Positions 1-6,992 of a DNA stretch of 10,186 nt are shown here, piece after piece. This DNA comes from Alphaproteobacteria bacterium (GTDB lineage Bacteria; Pseudomonadota; Alphaproteobacteria; SP197). The translations under genes were made by a program, and so were the position numbers. Position 1 is the first letter of the stretch. Each line of letters opens with the position of its first letter. The notes under the pieces were generated by a model. That model was not told where the DNA came from. It worked only from the letters and a program-made list of their open reading frames with translations, and ran no database searches. The DNA lies in the NCBI GenBank assembly GCA_022822575.1, contig JAJEBJ010000275.1, forward strand, positions 1-10,186, given 5' to 3'.

Positions 1-198
1 CCGGTCACGTTCTTCCTGACCGGCCGTGACAACACGCTGCCGATGTACATCTGGTCGGTCATCCGCCGCGGTATCACGCCGGAAATCAATGCGGTCGGCA
101 CGATCATCGTCATCATCTCGATCACGCTCATCCTGATCTCGGTTTTCCTGATGCACCGCGAGAACGACAGGGCGGGCCCTGTTCGTCGAACCAGATGA
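1..198 (+). CDS. ABC transporter permease, PotC-like, C-terminal end (partial)
   Basis: Only the last 65 residues are inside the window; the frame is open from base 1 and stops with TGA at 196-198. The fragment has the pattern typical of the end of PotC/PotB-family permeases: a Phe-Phe-x-Thr-Gly loop, then TLPMYIWSVIRRGITPEINA, then a single hydrophobic helix (about residues 35-52) and a short basic cytoplasmic tail. PotC-type proteins are inner-membrane subunits of importers for spermidine, putrescine and related cationic or amino compounds, working with a periplasmic binding protein, a second permease and an ATPase. Those partners would lie upstream, outside the window. The true substrate cannot be told from this piece, since the family also serves opines, iron and other amines. 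The polyamine-type assignment fits the PuuA-like ligase downstream. Confidence 0.85.
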   Translation, partial: PVTFFLTGRDNTLPMYIWSVIRRGITPEINAVGTIIVIISITLILISVFLMHRENDRAGPVRRTR

Positions 199-272
199 CG
201 ACAGGCCTTCGGGGGCTCGCGATGGGGCATGAGAAGGAGCAGCGCGTCCCTGCCCGCCTTGCCGATGACGAA

Positions 273-299
273 GGGGCCGGTTCCTGAAACCCGGTCCCC
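273..299 (+). terminator. Weak hairpin after the permease gene, possible terminator
   Basis: In the 126-base gap between the permease stop and the MFS start, GGGGCCGG (273-280) can pair with CCGGTCCCC (291-299) around a 10-base loop, with the T at 295 bulged. This gives about 8 G-C pairs. No T-run follows (the next bases are CTGTCACC), so it is not a classical intrinsic terminator. It could be a weak or Rho-assisted terminator, an mRNA-stabilising hairpin, or chance in GC-rich DNA. The rest of the gap (199-324) shows no convincing promoter or gene. Confidence 0.25.
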
Positions 300-324
300 C
301 TGTCACCATCAGGCCTTCTGAGCG

Positions 325-1542
325 GTGATGGCGGACAGGTCCGGAACCGGGGGAGGCCGAGCCGGGCTGGTCGCGGTCATCGCCAGCATGGCGGCGATCG
401 CCACCTTCTTTGGATATTCGGGCCAGCTGCTGTCGTTCGTGCTTGAGAACGAGGGAGAAAGCGGATCCCTGATCGGTCTCTCGGGCGCCGTGCAGATGGC
501 CGGCATCTTCGTCATCATGCCGGTGCTGCCACGTCTCATGCGACGCCTGGGACCGGCACGGCTCATGATGGCAGGCGCCGGCCTTTCGCTTGCCTCCATC
601 ATCGCCATGGCGCTTCTGGTCGACGTCTGGGCCTGGTTCCCGCTGCGCCTGGCGCTGGGTGCATCGCAGTCCATGATGTGGACCACGGGAGAGACCTGGC
701 TCAATCACCAGTCGGATGATCGAAACCGCGGCCGGACCATCAGTCTCTTCATGTTCGCCGTCGCCATCGGGTTTGCCGCAGGACCCTTCATCCTCGCCGA
801 AACCGGTTCGGCGGGCACCGGACCCTTCATCACGGCCGGCGTGATGGTCATCGCCATCATGATCCCGCTCACAGTCAGTCCGCAGGTGCGGATCGCACGC
901 GACGACCAGCCGTCGGCGCGCCTCCACCAGTACGTTCGCCTGGCGCCTGTTCCCATGATGGCCAACCTCATGTTCGGCATGACCGGCAGCGCCTTCATGG
1001 CGCTGCTGGCGATCTACGGTCTGCGTCTCGGTCTCGACGAGGCACTCTCGGCGCGCATGCTCGGATGGCAGGGCTGGGGTGGCGCCATGATGACCTTCCT
1101 TCTTGCCTGGCTGGCATCGAGGTTCGATCGCACCCTGCTGCTCGTCGCCTTCACTGTCGCCGGCATACTGGCGTCCCTGGCTCTCCCCTTCATTCCATGG
1201 ATGCGCGACGTCACGACACCCGCCCTGCCATGGATCGACGACATCGGGGGGCTCCTCCTGATCGGCTATCTCATGGTCTTCGGCGGGCTGCGGTCAGCGC
1301 ACTACGGCATCGCGATCATGCTGGTGGGCGACCGTTTCCGTGGCGCCGACCTTCCTTCCGCCACCACGGTGTTCGGCATGATGTTCTGCACGGGATCCAT
1401 CATGGGACCGGCAATCAGCGGCCTGGCCATGGATCTCTGGGACCCGCACGGCCTGGCCGGCGCCGTGCTGCTGTTTCATCTCCTGCTCCTTCCCCTGCCG
1501 CTTGTGGCATGGATGCGGCGGCATGCGAGACCCCGCGGTTGA
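325..1542 (+). CDS. MFS transporter, YcaD-like, 12 membrane helices
   Basis: This is a complete 405-residue protein of the usual major facilitator length. It is strongly hydrophobic, with about twelve membrane segments and a more polar central linker near residues 187-205. Between helices 2 and 3 (residues 66-82) lies a motif-A-like stretch ending in Arg-Leu-Met-Arg-Arg-Leu-Gly. After helix 4 comes GETWLNHQSDDRNRGRTISL (122-141), which resembles the YcaD-type MFS branch (Glu/Asn then Asn-Arg-Gly-Arg before helix 5). It is an inner-membrane secondary transporter of unknown substrate, and export is as likely as import. The start is GTG at 325, immediately followed by ATG at 328; neither has a good Shine-Dalgarno sequence, so either may be used. 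It lies 126 bp after the permease and 32 bp before the ligase gene, so it probably belongs to the same operon as the downstream enzymes and may move their substrate or product. Confidence 0.9.
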   Translation: MMADRSGTGGGRAGLVAVIASMAAIATFFGYSGQLLSFVLENEGESGSLIGLSGAVQMAGIFVIMPVLPRLMRRLGPARLMMAGAGLSLASIIAMALLVDVWAWFPLRLALGASQSMMWTTGETWLNHQSDDRNRGRTISLFMFAVAIGFAAGPFILAETGSAGTGPFITAGVMVIAIMIPLTVSPQVRIARDDQPSARLHQYVRLAPVPMMANLMFGMTGSAFMALLAIYGLRLGLDEALSARMLGWQGWGGAMMTFLLAWLASRFDRTLLLVAFTVAGILASLALPFIPWMRDVTTPALPWIDDIGGLLLIGYLMVFGGLRSAHYGIAIMLVGDRFRGADLPSATTVFGMMFCTGSIMGPAISGLAMDLWDPHGLAGAVLLFHLLLLPLPLVAWMRRHARPRG

Positions 1543-1574
1543 TTGGCTGCGGGCCCTCCACTACGGTTCCCGAC

Positions 1575-2876
1575 ATGACGAAGAATGGATCCCAACGGTT
1601 GCCGGACGGCATGCACAGCGTCGCCCTGGGAGCCGGCGACCTCAACGGAATCCTCCGAGGCAAGAGGATCCCCGCCACCCGCTGGCAGCAGGCGAGCGAT
1701 CACGGCATCGCGCTGTCGGCCGCCATTTTCGCCATCGACATGACCTGCGACATCTGGGACACGCCCTACTGCAACATGGAAACGGGCTATCACGACTGCC
1801 ACATGTTTCCGGCTGGTGATGTCGTGCCGCTGCCCTGGGAAGACGGTGTCGGTTTCTGCTTCGGTCACGTCGAGGAGAGCAATGGCGCACCCGTTCCCAT
1901 CGACCCGCGCGGTGTCCTCATCGATGTTCTCGAACGGGCATCGGCCATGGGATTCGGGATCACCATCGGCAGCGAGCTCGAGTTCCATCTCCTCGATCCA
2001 GAGACCAGGCGGCCGCGGGACACCGGCATCCAGGTCTACAGCCTGACCCGCGCCGCCGAACTTGATCATGTCGTCGGCCCGATTCGCCGCCACCTCGATG
2101 CCATCGGCATTCCCATCGAGCAGTCCAATCCGGAGTACGCGGCCGGACAGGTCGAGGTGAACATCGCCTATGACGAGGCCCTGGTGACAGCCGACAGGAC
2201 TGTCGTGTTCAGAAGCATGGTGAAGCAGATCGCCCACGCGCACGGATATCTGGCGACGTTCATGGCCAAACCCCTCAAAGGCGAAGCGGGCAACGGACTC
2301 CACCTTCACCACTCCCTGTGGCGGGACGGTGAATCGGTGTTCCACGGCGAGGATGGCGCACTTTCGCCACCGGGACGCCACTACCTCGCCGGAATCCAGA
2401 GCAGGATGACTGAAATGTCCCTCGCCGGCTCGACGACGCCCAACGCCTACCGGCGGCGGCGTCCCGACAGCTTCTGTCCGATCAACACCGCCTGGGGATA
2501 CGACAACAGGTCCACGGCCCTGCGGGTCATCGGACATTCGCCCCGGGCCATGCGGATCGAGGTGCGCGACGGAGCGGCCGACTGCAACCCCTATTACCTT
2601 CTCGCCGCCCAGATCGCCGCCGGTCTCGACGGCATCGAGCGGGAACTGGAACCGACTCCGCCCTGCATTGGCAACGCCTACGAATCACCGGGCTACGAAC
2701 CGTTGCCCACCACCATCGACGATGCCATCGCAAGGGCGCAGGCATCGACGTTTCTGGCCGACCTCCTGGGCGATGACCGGCTTGCCATCCTGGTCAGCCA
2801 GGCGGAACGGGAACGGGATCTGGTGGCCGACGACATCACCGCGGTCGAGATCGATCGTTATCTCGGAAATTTCTGA
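1575..2876 (+). CDS. Glutamine synthetase family ligase, PuuA-like (gamma-glutamyl-amine ligase type)
   Basis: 433 residues, a normal length for the PuuA/GlnT branch of the glutamine synthetase family, which uses ATP to join an amine to the gamma-carboxylate of glutamate. Order of motifs: a short beta-grasp N-terminal domain with GDLNGILRGKRIPA (21-34), then the catalytic domain. Metal and substrate residues visible are GSELEFHLL (132-140; Glu134, Glu136), EQSNPEYAAGQVEV (182-195; Glu187, Glu194), NGLHLHHSLW (240-249; His243), NAYRRRRPDSF (290-300), the WGYDNRST loop (307-314) and EVRDGAADCNPYYL (329-342; Glu329, Arg331). All expected active-site positions appear intact. The start is the ATG at 1575; the preceding Shine-Dalgarno is weak, and Met13 (1611) is an alternative that would still keep the core. 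The family includes gamma-glutamylputrescine, gamma-glutamylmethylamide and gamma-glutamylanilide ligases, so the amine cannot be fixed. The adjacent PotC-like importer favours a polyamine-like or other imported amine. It is 15 bp upstream of the hydrolase gene. Confidence 0.88.
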   Translation: MTKNGSQRLPDGMHSVALGAGDLNGILRGKRIPATRWQQASDHGIALSAAIFAIDMTCDIWDTPYCNMETGYHDCHMFPAGDVVPLPWEDGVGFCFGHVEESNGAPVPIDPRGVLIDVLERASAMGFGITIGSELEFHLLDPETRRPRDTGIQVYSLTRAAELDHVVGPIRRHLDAIGIPIEQSNPEYAAGQVEVNIAYDEALVTADRTVVFRSMVKQIAHAHGYLATFMAKPLKGEAGNGLHLHHSLWRDGESVFHGEDGALSPPGRHYLAGIQSRMTEMSLAGSTTPNAYRRRRPDSFCPINTAWGYDNRSTALRVIGHSPRAMRIEVRDGAADCNPYYLLAAQIAAGLDGIERELEPTPPCIGNAYESPGYEPLPTTIDDAIARAQASTFLADLLGDDRLAILVSQAERERDLVADDITAVEIDRYLGNF

Positions 2877-2891
2877 TCCGGGAACGGCTGC

Positions 2892-2894
2892 TTG
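2892..2894 (+). promoter_or_regulatory. TTG start codon of the HSL-family hydrolase gene
   Basis: The frame is closed by the TGA of the ligase gene at 2874-2876. The only initiator-like codon before the conserved N-terminal Leu-His-Pro-Arg-Leu-Arg segment is TTG at 2892. Reinitiation by ribosomes finishing the ligase gene 15 bp upstream is plausible and would set a lower dosage for the hydrolase. Confidence 0.6.
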
Positions 2895-3836
2895 GACATC
2901 GAAGCCGGCCTCCACCCACGCCTCAGGTCCTTCCTGGCACAGGTCTCCAGCGACGCCGATCAACTGATCGACCCGTGTGACCCTGGCCCATCACGCCAGG
3001 CCCTGGAGCGCGAACTGGCGGAACTCGACATCGAGGCTCCGCAGATTTGGCGGGTTTCGGACATCCAGCTCGACACCGGCCGGCGTGTCCGCGTCTACGA
3101 ACCGGAGCCGGGCACCGGACGCCCGGCCCTCGTCTTCTTCCATGGCGGCGGTTACGTCAGGTGCTCGATCGACACCCACGACTCGATGTGCCGCATTCTT
3201 TCCCTGAAAGCCGGCGTGGTGGTGTTCTCAGTCGACTATCGCCTGGCGCCCGAGGCGAAGTTCCCGGAACCCCTCGAGGACTGCCATGGCGCCGCTGTTT
3301 CCATCCATGCCCGGGCCGAGGAATTCGGAATCGATCCCGAGCGCATGGCCGTGGGAGGTGACAGTGCCGGCGGCAACCTGGCCGTGGGGGTCATCAGACT
3401 CGCGAACGCGCGGGGTGGACCGGGATTCCGCCATCAGCTCCTCATCTATCCCCATGTCGACATGAGAGCCGACACGCAGTCCATGCGCCTCTATTCGAAG
3501 GGCTTCTTCCTCGATCTCATGGAGTTCTATGTCGCCTGCTACACCCGTGACGAGACGGATTTCGACAACCCGCTGTGCTCACCGCTGCGGGCCGATGACA
3601 TTGCCGGCCAGCCCCCGGCCACCGTCATCGTGTGCGGTTTCGACCCGCTGCGAGACGAGGGTCGGGCCTATGCCCGGAAACTCGAGGACGCCGGCGTCAC
3701 CGTCGAACTCATCGAGCACGCGGACATGCTTCACGGATTTCTCCTGATGCGCCGGATCATCGGCACCGAGGTGGAGCAGGCCCTCGCAGACTGCGGGCGG
3801 ACCCTTGCCAGGGCCCTGACGGCGAAGCCTCGATGA
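2892..3836 (+). CDS. Alpha/beta hydrolase of the hormone-sensitive lipase (HSL) family, carboxylesterase
   Basis: 314 residues, the usual length for bacterial HSL-type esterases. All hallmarks are present: the oxyanion-hole motif His-Gly-Gly-Gly at 84-87, followed by the family's DYRLAPEAKFP segment (115-125); the nucleophile Ser158 in GGDSAGGN (155-162); Asp251 in DPLRDEG (251-257); and His281 in MLHGF (279-283). No signal peptide is seen, so it should be cytoplasmic and cleave short carboxylic esters. The start must be the TTG at 2892: no ATG or GTG lies between the in-frame upstream stop (2874-2876) and the conserved core, and the first internal Met (residue 99) is past the oxyanion motif. 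A GGAA at 2881-2884 may serve as ribosome site. Its stop overlaps the ATG of the flavin monooxygenase (ATGA at 3833-3836), so the two are likely translationally coupled. Beside a Baeyer-Villiger-type enzyme, the natural guess is that it hydrolyses the ester formed. Actual substrate unknown. Confidence 0.9.
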   Translation: MDIEAGLHPRLRSFLAQVSSDADQLIDPCDPGPSRQALERELAELDIEAPQIWRVSDIQLDTGRRVRVYEPEPGTGRPALVFFHGGGYVRCSIDTHDSMCRILSLKAGVVVFSVDYRLAPEAKFPEPLEDCHGAAVSIHARAEEFGIDPERMAVGGDSAGGNLAVGVIRLANARGGPGFRHQLLIYPHVDMRADTQSMRLYSKGFFLDLMEFYVACYTRDETDFDNPLCSPLRADDIAGQPPATVIVCGFDPLRDEGRAYARKLEDAGVTVELIEHADMLHGFLLMRRIIGTEVEQALADCGRTLARALTAKPR

Positions 3837-5317
3837 GCCGGACTGTGGACCCAGCCAGCAACCGTTTCGACGTCGTCATCGTCGGCGCCGGACTGTCCGG
3901 AATCGGCAGTGCATGGCACCTCATGCACCACTGCCCGTCGAAGAGTTTCACCATTCTCGAGGGCCGCGAGGCCATCGGCGGCACCTGGGATCTCTTCCGC
4001 TATCCGGGCGTGCGCTCCGACAGCGACATGCACACGCTGGGCTACGCCTTCAAGCCGTGGCTGGAGGCTCGTGCCATCGCCGATGGCCCGTCGATCCTGG
4101 GCTACATCAACGAGACAGCGGACGAATACGACATCCGGCGCCATGTCCGATTCGGCCATCGCGTCACGGCGGCATCGTGGTCAAGCAGCGAAGCCCTCTG
4201 GACCGTCGAGGCGGAACACGAGGGCGAGACCGTTCGTCTGGCCTGCAACATGCTGCTGCTGTGCGGCGGATACTACGACTACGAAGATCCGTACCGGCCG
4301 ACCTGGGAAGGGGAGGACCTGTATTCCGGCACCATCGTGCATCCGCAGTTCTGGCCTGAAGACCTGGATTGCCGGGAGAAGCGCTTTGCCGTCATCGGTT
4401 CCGGTGCCACGGCCATGACCCTGGTGCCGGCACTGGCGATGGCCGGAGCCGCGCACGTCGTCATGGTCCAGCGCTCCCCGACATACGTCGTGTCCTGGCC
4501 GAGCGAGGACAGGTTCGCCAACCTCCTTGCCCGATTCCTGCCGAACCGCCTGGCCTATGCCATCACGCGGCGGCGGAACGTCAGGCGGGACGTGGATCTC
4601 TATCGCAGGACCCGGACCGAACCGGAGAAAGTGAAGGCCGAATTCATCGGTCTCGTGCGACAGGCGCTCAAGCCGGACATCGATGTCGCGCAACACTTCA
4701 CTCCAAGCTACGGCCCCTGGGACCAGCGCCTGTGTCTCATTCCGGACGACGATCTCTACCACGCCCTCAACAGCGGCCAGGCGACCGTTCGGACCGACAC
4801 CATCGAACGGTTCACCCATGACGGCCTGGAACTTGCCAGCGGCGAGACCGTCGAGGCCGACTTCATCGTCGTCGCCACGGGCCTGAGGATGAAAGTCCTC
4901 AACGGCATCAGGCTTTCCGTTGACGGTTCCGCCGTGCATCCGCCCGAGCACTGGTCCTACAAGGGCATGATGCTCTCGGATGTTCCCAATCTCATCCAGA
5001 CGTTCGGTTACATCAATGCCAGCTGGACCCTGCGCGCCGATCTGACAGCCGCCTGGGCCTGCCGCCTGATCAACACGATGGACAGGAAGGGCAAGCGGCA
5101 GGCCACGCCCCGGCTCGGCGACGCACACCGGGACATGACACCGAGGCCCTGGATCGACGACTTTCCGGCGGGCTACGTCCTGCGCGCCCTTGACTTCCTG
5201 CCACGGCAGGGGGACCACGATCCGTGGCGCAACACCCAGGACTACGCCCTTGATGTCCGCCTGGTGAAGCGCTCACCGATCGAGGACGGAACACTCGAAC
5301 TCACCGGCACGCGATGA
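3833..5317 (+). CDS. EthA-like flavin monooxygenase (Baeyer-Villiger type, FAD/NADPH)
   Basis: 494 residues, close to mycobacterial EthA (about 489 aa), which it resembles along its whole length from memory. It has an FAD Rossmann motif GAGLSG (18-23), GGTWDLFRYPGVRSDSDM (49-66), the Baeyer-Villiger fingerprint at 164-175 (Tyr-x-Gly-x3-His-x3-Trp-Pro), the NADPH Rossmann motif GSGATA (189-194), the WDQRLCLIPDDDLY segment (296-309), the ATG motif (348-350) and a C-terminal FGYINASWTLRADL segment (391-404). The family inserts one oxygen from O2 next to a ketone to give an ester or lactone, or oxidises sulfur or nitrogen in thioamides and amines, using FAD and NADPH. The first fingerprint residue is Tyr rather than the usual Phe. 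The ATG at 3833 overlaps the hydrolase stop by 4 bp, and its own stop overlaps the next ATG by 4 bp. Oxygenation of a ketone with ester cleavage by the neighbouring hydrolase is the likeliest role; heteroatom oxidation is the alternative. Confidence 0.9.
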   Translation: MSRTVDPASNRFDVVIVGAGLSGIGSAWHLMHHCPSKSFTILEGREAIGGTWDLFRYPGVRSDSDMHTLGYAFKPWLEARAIADGPSILGYINETADEYDIRRHVRFGHRVTAASWSSSEALWTVEAEHEGETVRLACNMLLLCGGYYDYEDPYRPTWEGEDLYSGTIVHPQFWPEDLDCREKRFAVIGSGATAMTLVPALAMAGAAHVVMVQRSPTYVVSWPSEDRFANLLARFLPNRLAYAITRRRNVRRDVDLYRRTRTEPEKVKAEFIGLVRQALKPDIDVAQHFTPSYGPWDQRLCLIPDDDLYHALNSGQATVRTDTIERFTHDGLELASGETVEADFIVVATGLRMKVLNGIRLSVDGSAVHPPEHWSYKGMMLSDVPNLIQTFGYINASWTLRADLTAAWACRLINTMDRKGKRQATPRLGDAHRDMTPRPWIDDFPAGYVLRALDFLPRQGDHDPWRNTQDYALDVRLVKRSPIEDGTLELTGTR

Positions 5318-6984
5318 CAGCAGCCGAAGGCGCGCCGCAACTGCGTCCTCCTGGCGAGGTCATGCGCCTCGAACGCATGGGAGCATCCTTCCCCACGCGA
5401 CTGAGTTTCATGCGCCAGCTGGTCCGCCGCATGATCCGGGAACGCTGGCGTTTCGAGAGGCTGCGTCTCGATCTTGATCACAACGGGATTGGTCGCACCC
5501 TCCACGCTGTTCACGGTCCCCACCGGACCTACAGCCTTGTGGGGTTTTCAGGATCCATCGATCCCCGGGAGAGAACGGACCGCGTTATCGCCAATGTCTG
5601 GGACACCACCTTCTCGCTCTTCGACGGCGTTCCCGGGGCCGCAGACATCGAACGCCTCGAAGCGAACACGCCCCGCCAGGAGGCAGGGCGATTCAGGGCC
5701 AGTGAACTGGTCCTGGCGCGGGCCAACAGGAGCGGCAGGATCTTCGATCACGCGGTGGAGCGCCTGGCCAGTGGCCGGCAGCCTCGCCGCGATCTCATGG
5801 ACGAGGTGGGCTACCTGATGCGTACCACAGCGGTCTACGGAAGCGGCAAGTTCGGCTGCGCCGACCGCGACCGGATCGCCGGACGTGACGAGTTGCGCGC
5901 GCCCTTCCAGGCGGAACTTCTCGCCGTCTATCTCATCCGCTGGATGAGCGTTGACCTCGTCAATCACATGGCCCGGCAACGGTCGGGACATGAGGCAGCG
6001 GAGCTCTCGGAAGATCTTGCGAGGGCACTCGGTATCGGCAACGCCACGGGCCTGGGCATGGCACCCTTTCTCGTCAAGCACCCGCTGTTGATCAACAACT
6101 GGGTCATGGCGCGGGAAAGCGCTCTCTTGCGCGTGCGGAAGGTGGAACGGGCCACCCCTCAAGCCATCCGGGAGTTCCGCGACCTTCTGGACGATGCACG
6201 GCGCCACGTCGCTGCCTGGACGGTCGACGATCCGGAGCAGTCGGCACGCATCTCGAGACTTGGCGACGATCTCTCGCATCTCGATACATGGTGCAAGAAC
6301 GGACTCGACTGCGAACGGCCCTGGGACGCTCTCTGGCGCCTTGCGTCGCGGCACCTTTCCCTGGAAGGCCAGGAGATGGTGGTGGCCCTGCTGCTCGAGC
6401 ACCAGGGAGCGCTGGTCGACGGGTTGTGCGAGGCCATGAGTTCCGGAGGTCTGCCGGCCGTCAAGCCGGCCATGCCGCTCGGAGACCTCATCGGCCTCAT
6501 CGACGACCACTACGGCTGGGCTCTCTCCATCGACCATGCCGCGCGGGAATCCCGCCAGCGGTTCTGGTACTACTCCGAAGAGAAGCTGGAACCGCGGGTG
6601 GGGGACCGATACGCCGAGCCCGGCGCCGACATGGAAATGGCCGTGGCCATCGGCCGCGATGTCGCCATGCTGAGAGCACGGCTCATGGATCACGATCGCC
6701 TGGAAAGCGTCGCCGACTTTCTCCTCGCGGCGCCGGAGTGGCGAAGCACGGTGCGCCGCGTCCAGCACCTTGCCCACCTTCCCTATGCCGAGATTCGCGA
6801 CAATCTTCTGGCGGCTGACCGGCGTCCGCTCGATATCCTGCGATTCAAGCTGGCCTTTTTCGGCGCCAACGGATTCGATCCCAAGTCGGCTCTCTGGACC
6901 CGCGTAACCCTCTTCCAGGGGGCGCCGCTTCCCGGCGACATTTCCGATGGCACGGAGCCGCAGTGGCTCTTTCCCCATCCCTAG
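5314..6984 (+). CDS. Conserved-looking 556-aa protein of unknown function
   Basis: I cannot assign this protein to a characterised family. It is soluble, has no signal peptide or membrane segment, and is rich in Arg, Leu, Asp and Glu, with a mostly helical look. Segments that look like conserved cores are: HRTYSLVGFSGSIDPRERTD (70-89), VWDTTFSLFDGVP (95-107), ELVLARANRSGRIFDHAVER (131-150), GYLMRTTAVYGSGKFG (166-181), the Gly-rich GIGNATGLGMAPFLVKHPLL (240-259), INNWVMARESAL (260-271), FWYYSEEKLEPRVGDRYAEP (417-436) and PLDILRFKLAFFGANGFDP (505-523). GSGKFG superficially recalls a nucleotide loop but lacks the Ser/Thr of GxxxxGK[ST]. The ATG at 5314 overlaps the monooxygenase stop by 4 bp, and the next gene starts 8 bp after its stop, so it is translated with this pathway. 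An enzyme acting on the pathway intermediate, or an accessory protein, is possible, but nothing in the sequence decides. The codon pattern (strong GC at third positions) and full length indicate a real, intact gene. Confidence 0.85.
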   Translation: MTAAEGAPQLRPPGEVMRLERMGASFPTRLSFMRQLVRRMIRERWRFERLRLDLDHNGIGRTLHAVHGPHRTYSLVGFSGSIDPRERTDRVIANVWDTTFSLFDGVPGAADIERLEANTPRQEAGRFRASELVLARANRSGRIFDHAVERLASGRQPRRDLMDEVGYLMRTTAVYGSGKFGCADRDRIAGRDELRAPFQAELLAVYLIRWMSVDLVNHMARQRSGHEAAELSEDLARALGIGNATGLGMAPFLVKHPLLINNWVMARESALLRVRKVERATPQAIREFRDLLDDARRHVAAWTVDDPEQSARISRLGDDLSHLDTWCKNGLDCERPWDALWRLASRHLSLEGQEMVVALLLEHQGALVDGLCEAMSSGGLPAVKPAMPLGDLIGLIDDHYGWALSIDHAARESRQRFWYYSEEKLEPRVGDRYAEPGADMEMAVAIGRDVAMLRARLMDHDRLESVADFLLAAPEWRSTVRRVQHLAHLPYAEIRDNLLAADRRPLDILRFKLAFFGANGFDPKSALWTRVTLFQGAPLPGDISDGTEPQWLFPHP

Positions 6985-6992
6985 AGCCCGGC

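Noticed and set aside
222..287. Small open frame of 21 codons (ATG 222, TGA 285-287) in the gap before the MFS gene
   Set aside because: It has no convincing ribosome site, overlaps the GC hairpin, and its charged peptide resembles nothing known.
1065..1574. 170-residue N-terminal extension of the ligase reaching into the MFS gene
   Set aside because: The extension is the out-of-frame reading of the MFS gene, rich in Arg/His/Pro, and the family begins near the Met encoded at 1575.
1476..2537. 353-residue open frame on the - strand
   Set aside because: Antisense to the glutamine-synthetase-family gene, whose active-site motifs are intact; no family features in the antisense protein.
3632..3832. 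Upstream extension of the monooxygenase into the hydrolase gene
   Set aside because: It overlaps the hydrolase's catalytic Asp/His region in another frame; the EthA family starts close to the Met encoded at 3833.
4181..5218. 345-residue open frame on the - strand
   Set aside because: Antisense to the EthA-like monooxygenase; a shadow frame.
5839..5856. GSGKFG in the 556-aa protein as a possible P-loop
   Set aside because: The Walker A pattern needs GxxxxGK followed by Ser/Thr; here the Lys is followed by Phe-Gly and no Walker B partner is evident.
5548..6978. 476-residue open frame on the - strand
   Set aside because: It is antisense to the intact 556-aa gene, shows no recognisable domain, and is explained by strong G/C third positions in the + strand gene.
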